Assembly (NCBI RefSeq): GCF_030462475.1
Contig: NZ_JASMRZ010000030.1
Location: forward strand, 23,765-61,592
DNA: 37,828 nt
Direction of reading: 5' to 3'
Source: Variovorax sp. CAN15
GTDB taxonomy: Bacteria > Pseudomonadota > Gammaproteobacteria > Burkholderiales > Burkholderiaceae_C
Shown here: positions 15,395-23,392 of the stretch, piece by piece
Numbering within the stretch: position 1 is the first letter of the stretch
Layout: each line of letters begins with the position of its first letter
Notes under the pieces: model-generated
Told to the model about the DNA's origin: nothing
Database searches by the model: none
Seen by the model: only the letters and a program-made list of their open reading frames with translations
Made by a program: the position numbers and the translations under genes

Positions 15395-16239
15395 AGCAGG
15401 ACCTGCACGAAGCCAACCGGGTCTCGTGGAACGCGGCCACCGTCGCGCACAACAGCCACAAGGGCGACCAGGCCGCCTTCTTCCGCAAGGGCGGCTCCAC
15501 CCTCTTTCCCGAGGAAGCCGGTCTGCTCGGCGACGTGACGGGCCTGTCGGTGCTGCACCTGCAGTGCAATGCCGGGCAGGACAGCCTGAGCATCGCGCGC
15601 CTGGGTGCCGAGGTGACGGGCGTGGACATCTCCGACGAGGCCGTCGACTTCGCGGCGCGGCTGTCGCAGCAGTCGGGCATCGCGGCGCGCTTCGTGCGCT
15701 CGGATGTCTACGACTACTTCCGCGATGCGCAGGCGCGCGGCGAGCGCTTCGACATGGTGTTCTGCTCGTACGGCACGCTGTGCTGGCTCTCCGACATCGG
15801 CGCCTGGGCGCGCGGCGTGGAGCAGTTGCTCAAGCCCGGTGGCCGCTTCGTCTTCATCGAGTTCCATCCTTTCGCACTCGTGTTCGACCCCGCCTGGAAG
15901 TTCCACTACGACTACTTCAACGAAGCTCCCGTGCCCGAGGAAGGCGTGAGCGACTACGTGGCCGAGTCCGGCGACGGCCTCGTGCGCGAGGGCTACGAGC
16001 GTGGCGTGGAAAACTTCAGCAACCCGCATCCGAGCTTCGAGTTCACATGGGGCGTGGGCCAGGTGACGACCGCGCTGTCGCAGGCCGGCCTCGTCATCGA
16101 GCGGCTCGACGAGTACCCGTACGCCAACGGCTGGAAGCCCTTCGAAGGCATGCGCGACATCGGCGGGCGCCGCATGGCGCCGCCCGAGGGCATGCCGCGC
16201 ATTCCGCTCATGTATTCGATCTCCGCACGCAAGCCATGA
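15391..16239 (+). CDS. Class I SAM-dependent methyltransferase
   Basis: A 282-residue soluble protein. The SAM-binding motif I is VLHLQCNAGQDSLSIARLGA, where QCNAGQDS replaces the usual GxGxG loop, followed by acidic VTGVDISDEAVDFA. Motif II/III is RFDMVFCSYGTLCWL and motif IV LLKPGGRFVFIEFHPF. The C-terminal half holds a substrate-side insertion rich in aromatics (WKFHYDYFNEAPVPEEG, PHPSFEFTWGVGQV). The start codon overlaps the hemH stop (ATGA) and its own stop overlaps the next start, so three genes are translationally coupled. Methyl acceptor unknown; coupling to hemH hints at, but does not prove, a tetrapyrrole or iron link. Confidence 0.88.
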   Translation: MKQDLHEANRVSWNAATVAHNSHKGDQAAFFRKGGSTLFPEEAGLLGDVTGLSVLHLQCNAGQDSLSIARLGAEVTGVDISDEAVDFAARLSQQSGIAARFVRSDVYDYFRDAQARGERFDMVFCSYGTLCWLSDIGAWARGVEQLLKPGGRFVFIEFHPFALVFDPAWKFHYDYFNEAPVPEEGVSDYVAESGDGLVREGYERGVENFSNPHPSFEFTWGVGQVTTALSQAGLVIERLDEYPYANGWKPFEGMRDIGGRRMAPPEGMPRIPLMYSISARKP

Positions 16240-17342
16240 AGCTCTTTCACGCCCTCGGTGGCCTCTTTCTGCTGGCGCCCTTCCTGGCCAGCGCGACCGG
16301 AACCGTCGAAGTGCCCAAGGGCGTGTGGGAAGGCACGCTCGGCACCAAGGCCATCGTGGCCTGCTTCAACGCCGAATTCCCGAGCGGCAGCTACTTCTAC
16401 AAGCAGTACAAGAAGGCGATCCCGCTGAGTCGCGTCGAAAAAGACAGCTTCTGGCACGAAGCCGGCGACACCGGCCTGTGGTCGCTCGACCCTGCCAAGG
16501 GCAACACGCTGACCGGCACCTGGAAGAGCGTGAAGGGCACGCCCGTGACGCTGCCGATCAGGCTCGACCTGGCCGACACCACTGGCGACGACCGGGCCTG
16601 CGGCAGCGAAGGCTACGCGGGCCAGCTCGAAGCGCCGCCAAAGATCGAAGTCGGCAAGAAGGAGGAATACGCGCCCGGCCGCAGCTTCCGCCGCCTGCGC
16701 TTCGCCGGCCAGGAAACCATCGAGCTCTCCGGCCCCGAGCCCACGCTGGCGGCCATCAACCGCGAGCTGCGCCGCGACTTCGACACCAGCAAGGACACGA
16801 TCAAGGAGTACTTCGACAAGCGCCGCGAGTTCCTCGGGCGGGTCGGCGTGCCGGCGGAAGACGAGAACACCGCCGATCCTTCTTACTGGAGCTCGCAGTG
16901 GCTCAGCATCCGCAACTACACCTGGGCGGCGGGCATGGGCCGTAACGGCATCTCCTGGTTCTATCGCACCTGGGACCTGCAGACGGGCAGGCAGGTCGAC
17001 CCATGGTCCTGGTTCGGCCTGCGCTCGCTGTCGAAGTCGCGCCCGGCCGAGGCAGGGAGGATCTCCGGCACCGGAGGCGCCTCGATGACACCTAAGCTGC
17101 GCCGCTTCCTGTTTCGCTACGCGGGCATCGACGCGTCGAAGGCCGAGGACAACTGCCGGTCCAACTACGAAGAAGGCGCCTACTACGACCTGACGCTGGA
17201 AGCCAAGGGCATGCGATTCGCCCAGCCCGCCTATGGCAACGGCTGCGAAATCGAGGTCGAAGTGCCCTACGCCGACCTCGATCCGGTCCTCGCGCCCGCA
17301 GGCAAGGCCGCGGTGCGGCGCATCCTCGAATCGGGCAAGTAA
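16236..17342 (+). CDS. Secreted/periplasmic protein with DUF3298-like C-terminus, function unknown
   Basis: A 368-residue protein with a Sec signal peptide (MKLFHALGGLFLLAPFLASA, cleavage near residue 20). The mature N-terminal part (VPKGVWEGTLGTKAIVACFN) looks like a small beta domain. A basic helical stretch (INRELRRDFDTSKDTIKEYF) sits mid-protein. The C-terminal part, with YDLTLEAKGMRFAQPAYGNG and VEVPYADLDPVL, resembles the DUF3298/RsiV-like fold; that assignment is my inference. Its ATG overlaps the methyltransferase stop by four bases. It is convergent with the redoxin gene; 18 bases separate the stops and I see no terminator. Confidence 0.8.
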   Translation: MKLFHALGGLFLLAPFLASATGTVEVPKGVWEGTLGTKAIVACFNAEFPSGSYFYKQYKKAIPLSRVEKDSFWHEAGDTGLWSLDPAKGNTLTGTWKSVKGTPVTLPIRLDLADTTGDDRACGSEGYAGQLEAPPKIEVGKKEEYAPGRSFRRLRFAGQETIELSGPEPTLAAINRELRRDFDTSKDTIKEYFDKRREFLGRVGVPAEDENTADPSYWSSQWLSIRNYTWAAGMGRNGISWFYRTWDLQTGRQVDPWSWFGLRSLSKSRPAEAGRISGTGGASMTPKLRRFLFRYAGIDASKAEDNCRSNYEEGAYYDLTLEAKGMRFAQPAYGNGCEIEVEVPYADLDPVLAPAGKAAVRRILESGK

Positions 17343-17360
17343 AGCTGGCTCTGCCCAGGC

Positions 17361-17930
17361 TCAGGCCGGGGGCCTGCGCGCCAGCAGCACCTCGATCGCG
17401 GCCTCCATCTCGGCGTATTCCCCTTCGCCGAAGTGCTGCCGCATCACCTGCCCGTTGCTGTCGGCCAGGTAGAACGCGGGCCAGTACTGGTTGTTGTAGG
17501 CCCGCCAGGTGGCGAAGCCGTTGTCCTGCGCCACCGGGTAGCGGATGTTGAAGCGCTCGATCGCGTCCTGCACATTGCGCGTGAGCTTCTCGTAGGCGAA
17601 CTCGGGCGAATGCACGCCCACCACGGTGAAGCCCCGGTCCTTGTAGGTCTCGTACCAGCGCACCACGTGCGGCAGCGTGCGAATGCAGTTGATGCAGGAG
17701 TAGGTCCAGAAGTCGACCAGCACCACCTTGCCGGCCAGCCCCTTCATCGTGAGCGGCCCGGAGTTGAGCCACTTGTCGATGCCCGTGAACTCGGGGGCCT
17801 TGCCGTAGTCACGCAGGCCCGGCGAAGCGGCCAGCGCGCTGCGCACCGGCCAGGCGCCGCCCGCGGCGGCGGCCAGGGCGGAAGCTCCGGCGGCGAGCCC
17901 CGAGAACGCCCTTCTGGACATCATGTTCAT
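17361..17930 (-). CDS. Tat-exported thioredoxin-like (redoxin/TlpA-type) protein
   Basis: A 189-residue protein. The N-terminus MNMMSRRAFSGLAAGASALAA carries a twin-arginine motif (SRRAF) before a hydrophobic stretch, so export by Tat is likely. The mature part has a thioredoxin fold: GKVVLVDFWTYSCINC with active site CINC, followed by IRTLPHVVRWYETYKDRGF and the cis-Pro-like YWPAFYLAD. WTYSCINCIRTLP is typical of the DipZ C-terminal/AhpC-TSA-like group. Starts at 17924 or 17921 (MMSRR) are equally possible. A role in periplasmic thiol redox is inferred from fold and signal. Confidence 0.88.
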   Translation of the reverse strand: MNMMSRRAFSGLAAGASALAAAAGGAWPVRSALAASPGLRDYGKAPEFTGIDKWLNSGPLTMKGLAGKVVLVDFWTYSCINCIRTLPHVVRWYETYKDRGFTVVGVHSPEFAYEKLTRNVQDAIERFNIRYPVAQDNGFATWRAYNNQYWPAFYLADSNGQVMRQHFGEGEYAEMEAAIEVLLARRPPA

Positions 17931-17986
17931 GATCGCAAACCTCGCTCGTGTGTCAGACCGACAGCGGTCAGGCGCGATTGTTCGCG

Positions 17987-18005
17987 GCGCACGCGCTGCG
18001 TGCGC
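17987..18005. repeat. Perfect 8-3-8 inverted repeat upstream of the redoxin gene
   Basis: GCGCACGC-GCT-GCGTGCGC lies about 57-75 bases upstream of the redoxin start. It may be an operator or an mRNA hairpin. There is no flanking T-run, so it is not a typical terminator. A second short inverted repeat (GACCG-ACAG-CGGTC) lies between it and the gene. Confidence 0.4.
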
Positions 18006-18034
18006 ATGTGTCACGGCAATTTGAAGTTTGTCCC

Positions 18035-18053
18035 GGCGGCGTGAAGGGCCGCC
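18035..18053 (-). terminator. Possible hairpin terminator after the DUF1993 gene
   Basis: A 6-bp stem (GGCGGC/GCCGCC) with a 7-base loop begins four bases past the DUF1993 stop on the minus strand. The following bases (GGGACAAACTTC) are not a U-tract, so it could be only a transcript-end stabiliser. Confidence 0.35.
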
Positions 18054-18057
18054 CTGG

Positions 18058-18564
18058 TCAGAACTTGCCCAGGTAGTCCATCTTGCCGATGGGCATGCCC
18101 TTGTGGCGCAGCACGTCGTAGGCCGTGGTCACGTGGAAGAAGAAGTTGGGCAGCGCGAACTGCAGCAGGTAGCGCTGCGCCGTAAAGGTGGCCTCGCCCT
18201 CGCGCGTCTTGATGGTCACGGCCCGGTCTTCATGGCCGTCGATCAGCGCGCGGTCGACCGTCTCCAGGAAGTCCTGTGTCTTCGCGATGCGCGCGACCAG
18301 GTCGTCCCAGGTCTTTTCCTCGTCGGCAAAGCTCGGCGCGGTGACGCCGGCGATGCGGGCCGTGCCGAGCTTGCAGGCATCGCTCGCGCGCTGGATCTGG
18401 CCGGCCAGCGTCAGCATGTCGGGCGCGAGGCGCGCATCGACCAGCGTGGCCGGGTCGATGCCGTTGGCCTTCGCGTGCGCGAGACTCTTGTCGAGGATAT
18501 GGGTGAGCTGGCCGAGTCCGCGCGTGAAGACGGGCACGGACAGGTCGTACATCGAGAGCGCCAT
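18058..18564 (-). CDS. DUF1993-family protein
   Basis: A 168-residue all-helical cytoplasmic protein starting MALSMYDLSVPVFTRGLGQL, the typical opening of DUF1993 proteins, which belong to a DinB-like four-helix fold. Other recognisable parts are GQIQRASDACKLGTARIAG and the C-terminal FALPNFFFHVTTAYDVLRHK, with a conserved histidine. An upstream in-frame ATG (18618) exists, but its extra residues do not look like the family. It follows the alpha/beta hydrolase gene on the same strand by 66 bases and is probably the last gene of that transcript. Biochemical function is unknown. Confidence 0.88.
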   Translation of the reverse strand: MALSMYDLSVPVFTRGLGQLTHILDKSLAHAKANGIDPATLVDARLAPDMLTLAGQIQRASDACKLGTARIAGVTAPSFADEEKTWDDLVARIAKTQDFLETVDRALIDGHEDRAVTIKTREGEATFTAQRYLLQFALPNFFFHVTTAYDVLRHKGMPIGKMDYLGKF

Positions 18565-18630
18565 AGTGTTCGAGGCCTTGTGGTCGGCCGTGTGGTTGAG
18601 GTGGGCGGCGATTTTCACGCCGCCGCTGCC

Positions 18631-19506
18631 TCAGCGGCCGGCCGCCCGGATAAACCCCTCGATGGGATCAAGTTGTTCGGGCACGTTCAGCGCGGGAGCG
18701 TGACCACAGGCAGGAACTTCGATCACCTGCAGCCGGCCGGCCGCGCCGGGACCGCGCCGCTTCATCTCCTCGATCACGCCGGGCAGCACCAGATCGGACT
18801 CGACCCCGCGCAGGCACAGCACCGGCACCTCGATGGCGTCGTAGTGCGGCCAGATCAGGTAGTCGTTGTCGTGCGCGCTGAACTGCCGGACCATGGCCGG
18901 GTCGTAGTGCGGCGTCACGCGGCCGTCGGGCAGCCTGCGCGTGGAGGTCTCGGTCAGCCGGCGCCATTGCGCGTCGCTGAGCCAGCCGTAGGGCTTGTAG
19001 ACAGTGCGGAAGAAGGCTTCGAGCTCGGCCACCGTGTCGAATGCCGGCGGCTCGCCCGCGTAGGCACGGATGCGCTCGATGGCCGGCTGCGCCAGTTCGG
19101 GCGCGTTGTCGTTGAGCACCAGGCTCGCGATGCGCGCCTTCATGCGCGGCTCGAAGAGGCCCGAGGCGCAGACGGTGCCGATGGCCCCGCCCATCGAGGT
19201 GCCGACCCAGTGCACCCGCCCGAGCCGCAGCTCGTCGCACAGCGCATTGGCGATGCGCGCATAGAACGAGAGCTTGTATTCCTCGTCGGGCAGCGGGCTC
19301 CATTGGCTCAGCCCACGGCCGATGGTGTCGGGGCAGATCACGCGGAAGCCGCGCGAGGCGAAGTGCTGCGCCAGCTCGTCCATGTCGCGGCCGGTGCGCG
19401 CCAAGCCGTGCCAGGCAATGACCACGGGCGCCTCGGGCGAGCCCCATTCGAGCCAGTGGATCTCGCGGCCGGCAAGCTGCGCGTAGCGGGAGAGTGGCAA
19501 GTTCAT
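18631..19506 (-). CDS. Alpha/beta hydrolase, cytoplasmic
   Basis: A 291-residue alpha/beta-fold hydrolase without a signal peptide. The oxyanion segment is VVIAWHGLARTGRDMDELA, the nucleophile elbow GTSMGG, the likely acid Asp lies in RGVESDLVLPG, and the catalytic His in VPACGHAPALN. It follows livM on the same strand after 115 bases that hold repeat copy A. Intracellular 3-hydroxybutyrate-oligomer hydrolases are of this fold and size. With the secreted PHA depolymerase upstream, an esterase acting on imported oligomers is an attractive but unproven reading. A general esterase or haloperoxidase-like hydrolase is the alternative. Confidence 0.9.
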   Translation of the reverse strand: MNLPLSRYAQLAGREIHWLEWGSPEAPVVIAWHGLARTGRDMDELAQHFASRGFRVICPDTIGRGLSQWSPLPDEEYKLSFYARIANALCDELRLGRVHWVGTSMGGAIGTVCASGLFEPRMKARIASLVLNDNAPELAQPAIERIRAYAGEPPAFDTVAELEAFFRTVYKPYGWLSDAQWRRLTETSTRRLPDGRVTPHYDPAMVRQFSAHDNDYLIWPHYDAIEVPVLCLRGVESDLVLPGVIEEMKRRGPGAAGRLQVIEVPACGHAPALNVPEQLDPIEGFIRAAGR

Positions 19507-19530
19507 TTCTGTGAGTTCCGTTCAGGCGTG

Positions 19531-19621
19531 CCGCGGAACCGGCTTCGCCGGGCCGCTGGCCCGGCCGCCTGCAAGGGGGTAGGAGTAGCGACACGAAGTG
19601 CGTAAAGCCTGGGGGTGAGCT
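19531..19621 (-). repeat. Intergenic repeat, copy A, abutting the livM stop
   Basis: About 90 bases directly downstream of livM. It shares blocks with copy B at 24998-25087: CGCGGAACCGGCTT.GCCGGGCCGC, GTAGG, AGCGACACGAAGTGCG and AGCCTGGGGG.GAGCT. It contains small hairpins (CCGGC-TTC-GCCGG; CAC-GAA-GTG). It sits at the same position and in the same orientation relative to the preceding gene as copy B. A role as a 3' end or mRNA-stability element is inferred. Confidence 0.75.
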
Positions 19622-20689
19622 TCATTTGGCAGCCCTTGCTCGCAGCTTGCCGACGATGCCGGTGGGGAAGTAGTAGACGGACAGCACGAACAGCACGCCC
19701 AGCCACAGCAGCCAGCGGTCGGGCGACAGCAGCGCGGCCAGCCACGGCAGGCCGCTCGCGGCCTCGCTGCCGATGCGCAGCAGGTCCTGCAGGTAGCTCT
19801 GCGCCACCACGAACAGCACCGCGCCGATGGCCGCGCCGTAGATGGTGCCCATGCCGCCGATCACCACGATCAGCAGCACGTCGATCATGATCTCGAAGCT
19901 CAGCGAGGTGTCGGGACCGTTGTAGCGCAGCCAGATGGCGAGCATCGCGCCGGCCAGCGTGGCAAAGAGCGCCGACAGCACGGCGGCCGTGGTGCGGTAC
20001 ACCACCACCCGGTAGCCGATGGCCTCGGCTCGGAACTCGTTCTCGCGAATGGCCTGCAGCACGCGGCCGAAGGGCGAGTTCACGATGCGCAGCAGCGCCA
20101 GCACCAGCACCACCGCCGCCACGAACAGCAGGTAGTAGCACAGCAGCCGGCCGTCGAGCGAAACGCCGAGGAAAGGCTCTTCCGCGAACTCGAAGGCAGG
20201 CGAGATCAGCTCGGGCAGCTTGAAAGTCAGGCCGTCTTCGCCGCCGGTGAAGTCGGACATCTGCGAAGCCAGCGTCTGGAAGGCCGAGGCCACGGCCAGC
20301 GTGATCATCGCGAAGAAGATCGCGCGCACCCGCAGCGAGAACAGCCCGATGGCGAACGAGAGCAGCAGCGAGATCGCCAGCGACGCGCCCAGCCCCACCA
20401 GCACCGCGCCCCAGTTGGGCCCGAGCCGCGAAGCCGAGATGGCGATGCCGTAGGCCCCGATGCCGAAGAACATGGTGTGCGCGAAGCTCACGATGCCGGT
20501 GTAGCCCAGCAGCAGGTCGAAGCTGGCCACCAGCACCACGAACACCAGGATCTTGGCCGCGACGCTCAGTGCCTTCACGCCCGGGAAGATGAACGGCGCG
20601 AAGGCCAGCGCGACGAACATCGCCAGCAGCAGCACGGCGAGCAGCCGACTGCGAGGCATGTCGTTGGAGAGGAGTCGTTTCAGGAACAT
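19622..20689 (-). CDS. livM: Branched-chain-type ABC transporter permease LivM
   Basis: A 355-residue inner-membrane permease with about ten hydrophobic segments. It has the LivM hallmark LLLGYTGIVSFAHTMFFGIG near residue 60 and the EAA-like cytoplasmic loop GRVLQAIRENEFRAEAIGYR, which contacts the ATPase. It pairs with LivH and the two ATPases of the same operon. Nineteen bases separate it from the livH stop. Family substrates include branched-chain amino acids, but also urea, amides and organic acids. The gene context suggests a hydroxy-acid here, so the symbol denotes family, not proven substrate. Confidence 0.93.
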   Translation of the reverse strand: MFLKRLLSNDMPRSRLLAVLLLAMFVALAFAPFIFPGVKALSVAAKILVFVVLVASFDLLLGYTGIVSFAHTMFFGIGAYGIAISASRLGPNWGAVLVGLGASLAISLLLSFAIGLFSLRVRAIFFAMITLAVASAFQTLASQMSDFTGGEDGLTFKLPELISPAFEFAEEPFLGVSLDGRLLCYYLLFVAAVVLVLALLRIVNSPFGRVLQAIRENEFRAEAIGYRVVVYRTTAAVLSALFATLAGAMLAIWLRYNGPDTSLSFEIMIDVLLIVVIGGMGTIYGAAIGAVLFVVAQSYLQDLLRIGSEAASGLPWLAALLSPDRWLLWLGVLFVLSVYYFPTGIVGKLRARAAK

Positions 20690-20708
20690 GTCTTCTTCCT
20701 CCTCTTCT

Positions 20709-21692
20709 TCAGCGGTTCGCCACCGGGTACACGCCCTGCGGGCGCCACAGCAGCACGGCCACCATCAGGAAGATGCTCGCGAACTGCGTGAGCGTGGGCA
20801 CCAGGAAGCCCACGTAGTTGGTCATCAGCCCCACCAGCAGCGCGCCGATGAGCGCCCCACCCGTCGAGCCCAGCCCGCCGATGATGATGACGATGAAGAT
20901 CAGCACGTTGACCTGCGCGCCCATCTGCGGCACCAGGTTCTGCTGGAACAGCCCCCACATCACGCCGCCCAGGCCGGCCAGCGCGCTGCCGACCACGAAC
21001 ACGCCGACGAACAGGCGCCCGATGCGGTAGCCCAGCGACTCGACCATCTCGCGGTCCTGCACACCGGCGCGTATGAGCAGGCCGATCTTGGTGCGCCCCA
21101 GCGTCCACGCGAGCACGCCGAACACCACCACGCCCACGGCCACCGCGAGCAGGCGGTATTTGCTGATGGCCGCGTCGCCCACCAGCAGCGAGCCGCGCAG
21201 CGCCTCGGGCAGCGACAGCGGAATCTGCGCCGGCCCCCAGATCACCTTGATGAGTTCCTCGCCGATGATCATGCCGCCCATCGTGATGAGGATCTGCTTC
21301 AGATGCTGGCCGTACACCGGCCGCACGATGAAGCGCTCGAAGGCCAGCCCCACCGCGCCGGCCACGAGCATCGCGACCAGCATGGCCGGGAACACAGCCA
21401 CCAGGTTGCGCCACAGCTCGCCGGAACCGGTCCAGTCGCCCATCAGGCCGAGCACGCTGCTGGCCACGAAGGCGCCCAGCGCGATGAACACGCCGTGGCC
21501 GAAGTTCAGCACGTCCATGAGGCCGAACACCAGCGTGAGGCCCGAGGCGATGATGAAGATGATCATGCCCATCGCCAGCCCCGCCACGGTCAGCGTGAGC
21601 CAGGTGGAGAAGGAGCCGGTGAGCGGCAGCGCGGCGAGCGCGAGCACCGGGGCCAGCAGCAGCGGCTTCCAGTCGAAGTCGAGGGCTTTCAT
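20709..21692 (-). CDS. livH: Branched-chain-type ABC transporter permease LivH
   Basis: A 327-residue inner-membrane permease. The hallmark IIASGLTLVFGLMDVLNFGH lies in the first third and is followed by GVFIALGAF. The cytoplasmic EAA loop is GLLIRAGVQDREMVESLGYR, and the terminal helices include IFIVIIIGGLGSTGGALIG. The start ATG at 21690-21692 has a strong ribosome-binding site, AGGAGG, 7 bases upstream on the minus strand. It is separated from livF by 154 bases holding a paired-hairpin repeat, which could lower or reset expression within the operon. Confidence 0.93.
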   Translation of the reverse strand: MKALDFDWKPLLLAPVLALAALPLTGSFSTWLTLTVAGLAMGMIIFIIASGLTLVFGLMDVLNFGHGVFIALGAFVASSVLGLMGDWTGSGELWRNLVAVFPAMLVAMLVAGAVGLAFERFIVRPVYGQHLKQILITMGGMIIGEELIKVIWGPAQIPLSLPEALRGSLLVGDAAISKYRLLAVAVGVVVFGVLAWTLGRTKIGLLIRAGVQDREMVESLGYRIGRLFVGVFVVGSALAGLGGVMWGLFQQNLVPQMGAQVNVLIFIVIIIGGLGSTGGALIGALLVGLMTNYVGFLVPTLTQFASIFLMVAVLLWRPQGVYPVANR

Positions 21693-21711
21693 TGCTGCGC
21701 CTCCTCTTGCC

Positions 21712-21828
21712 CCCTCTCCCGCTTGCGGGAGAGGGTTGGGGTGAGGGCCGACGGCGCCGAGACAAAAGCACAGCCGTTGCACAGGCCGCCTGCCCTCACC
21801 CTAGCCCTCTCCCGCAAGCGGGAGAGGG
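21712..21828. repeat. Paired palindromic repeat (BIME-like) between livF and livH
   Basis: Two 37-base units in inverted orientation match at 35 of 37 positions. Each contains a perfect 11-bp hairpin, CCCTCTCCCGC/GCGGGAGAGGG (21712-21735 and 21805-21828). In the left unit this is followed by TTGGGGTGAGGGC (right unit, complement: CTAGGGTGAGGGC). About 43 bases separate the units. A degenerate pair of the same kind lies at 36557-36670. This type of element is widespread between genes in proteobacteria. Confidence 0.85.
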
Positions 21829-21846
21829 AACAAGACACGGAATACG

Positions 21847-22587
21847 TCATAGCGCGAGACCCAATAGAGATTGCTGAAGTTGCGCGTCAGCGGAGAACTC
21901 CGCCATGGAACCGGCGTGCACCACCCGGCCGTTGTCCATCACCGCGACGGTGTCGCCCAGCCGCTGGGCGAAGTTGATGTTCTGCTCCACCAGCAGGATG
22001 GTCACGCCGCTGCGCTTGAGCTCTGCGAAGGCGTCGATCATGTTGTTGATCATCACGGGCGCCAGGCCCTTGCTGGGCTCGTCGATGATGAGCAGCTCGC
22101 GCGGCTCCACGATGGCCCGCGACACCGCGAGCATCTGCTTCTGCCCGCCCGAGAGCTTGCCCGCCGGGTGGTTCCAGAACTTCTCGACCGCGGGGAAGAG
22201 CTTGAAGATCCACTTCAGCCGCGTGTCGTCGATCTGCTGAGCGTTCTTGGCGCCGCGCGCGGCCAGCAGCATGTTCTCCTTCACCGTGAGGTCGGAGAAG
22301 ATGCCCATGTTCTCGGGCACGTAGGCGATGCCCAGGCCGGCGATCTGCGGCGTGTGCTGGGCGGTGATTTCCACGACCTTGTTGCCATGGCCGAAGCGCA
22401 CCCTGCCCTGCGACGCATGCCACAGGCCCATGATGGTGCGCAGCGTGGTCGTCTTGCCCGCGCCGTTGCGGCCCAGCAGCATGGTGAGCTGGCCGCGCGG
22501 CACGGCAAGGTCCACGCCGTGGAGGATGTGATACGCCCCGATGTGCGTGTGCACGCCTTCGAGGGTCAGCAGGTTGTTCGTGCTCAT
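21847..22587 (-). CDS. livF: Branched-chain-type ABC transporter ATP-binding protein LivF
   Basis: A 246-residue cytoplasmic ATPase. Walker A is GRNGAGKTTTLR, the Q-loop region includes GIAYVPENMGIFSDLTV, the ABC signature is KLSGGQKQML, Walker B is LLIIDEPSKGLAP, and the H-loop region is TILLVEQNINFA. All nucleotide-binding elements are intact. The ATG at 22585-22587 overlaps the livG stop (ATGA). The PENMGIF segment is characteristic of LivF rather than LivG. Confidence 0.95.
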   Translation of the reverse strand: MSTNNLLTLEGVHTHIGAYHILHGVDLAVPRGQLTMLLGRNGAGKTTTLRTIMGLWHASQGRVRFGHGNKVVEITAQHTPQIAGLGIAYVPENMGIFSDLTVKENMLLAARGAKNAQQIDDTRLKWIFKLFPAVEKFWNHPAGKLSGGQKQMLAVSRAIVEPRELLIIDEPSKGLAPVMINNMIDAFAELKRSGVTILLVEQNINFAQRLGDTVAVMDNGRVVHAGSMAEFSADAQLQQSLLGLAL

Positions 22588-23348
22588 GCGGCCTCCTTCG
22601 CGACGCCCAGGTAGGCTTCTTGCACCACCGGCGAGGCAATCACCTCGGCCGGTTCGCCGTCGGCCACCAGCGTGCCGTTGTGCAGCACGATGATGCGGTC
22701 GGCAAGCTCGCGCACCACGTCCATCTTGTGCTCGACCAGCAGGATGGTCTTGCTCTTGTCCTGCTTGAGCTTGCGGATCAGGTCGAGGATGACGGGCGCC
22801 TCGGCCGCATTCATGCCGGCCGTGGGTTCGTCGAACATGAAGACCTTGGGCTCCAGCGCCATCAGCAGAGCCACTTCGAGCTTGCGTTGGTCGCCATGCG
22901 GCAGGCTCGCCACCGTGGCGTGCTCGCGCGACTTGAGCGCCACGTCGGCCAGGATCTGGTCGGCCCGCTCGGTCAGCGCCTTGTGGTCGCTCCAGATGCT
23001 CCACAGGTTGAGCCCGCGCCGGTGCGCGCCCTCGCGCGTGGCCTGCACCGCGAGGCGCACGTTCTCCAGCACCGTGAGGTTGGGAAACAGGTTGGTGAGC
23101 TGGAAGGCCCGCCCCAGCCCCGCGTGCGTACGTGCGGAGGGGGACAGGCCCGACAACGAATGCCCGTCGAGCGACACGGTGCCCGCGCTCGCCTTGAGCT
23201 GGCCCGAGATCAGGTTGAAGTAGGTGGTCTTGCCCGCGCCGTTGGGGCCGACGATGGCCGTCAGCGTGCCCGGCGCGAAGGCGCAGCTCACGCTGTTGAC
23301 GGCCACGTGCCCGCCGAAGCGGATGGTCAGATCTCGGGTCTCAAGCAT
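22584..23348 (-). CDS. livG: Branched-chain-type ABC transporter ATP-binding protein LivG
   Basis: A 254-residue cytoplasmic ATPase. Walker A is GPNGAGKTTYFN, followed by the LivG-typical ARTHAGLGRAFQLTNLFPNL. The signature loop reads SLPHGDQRKLEV, with PHGDQ in place of LSxGQ. Walker B is VFMFDEPTAGM and the H-loop TILLVEHKMD. The unusual signature is shared, as I recall, by a Burkholderiales subgroup of LivG proteins. The stop overlaps livF by four bases and the start is 44 bases downstream of the PHA depolymerase stop, so all are likely on one transcript. Confidence 0.93.
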   Translation of the reverse strand: MLETRDLTIRFGGHVAVNSVSCAFAPGTLTAIVGPNGAGKTTYFNLISGQLKASAGTVSLDGHSLSGLSPSARTHAGLGRAFQLTNLFPNLTVLENVRLAVQATREGAHRRGLNLWSIWSDHKALTERADQILADVALKSREHATVASLPHGDQRKLEVALLMALEPKVFMFDEPTAGMNAAEAPVILDLIRKLKQDKSKTILLVEHKMDVVRELADRIIVLHNGTLVADGEPAEVIASPVVQEAYLGVAKEAA

Positions 23349-23392
23349 CGTCGTTGGTCATTGCGAATCGAAAGGAAGAAAGGGCGGCGGCC

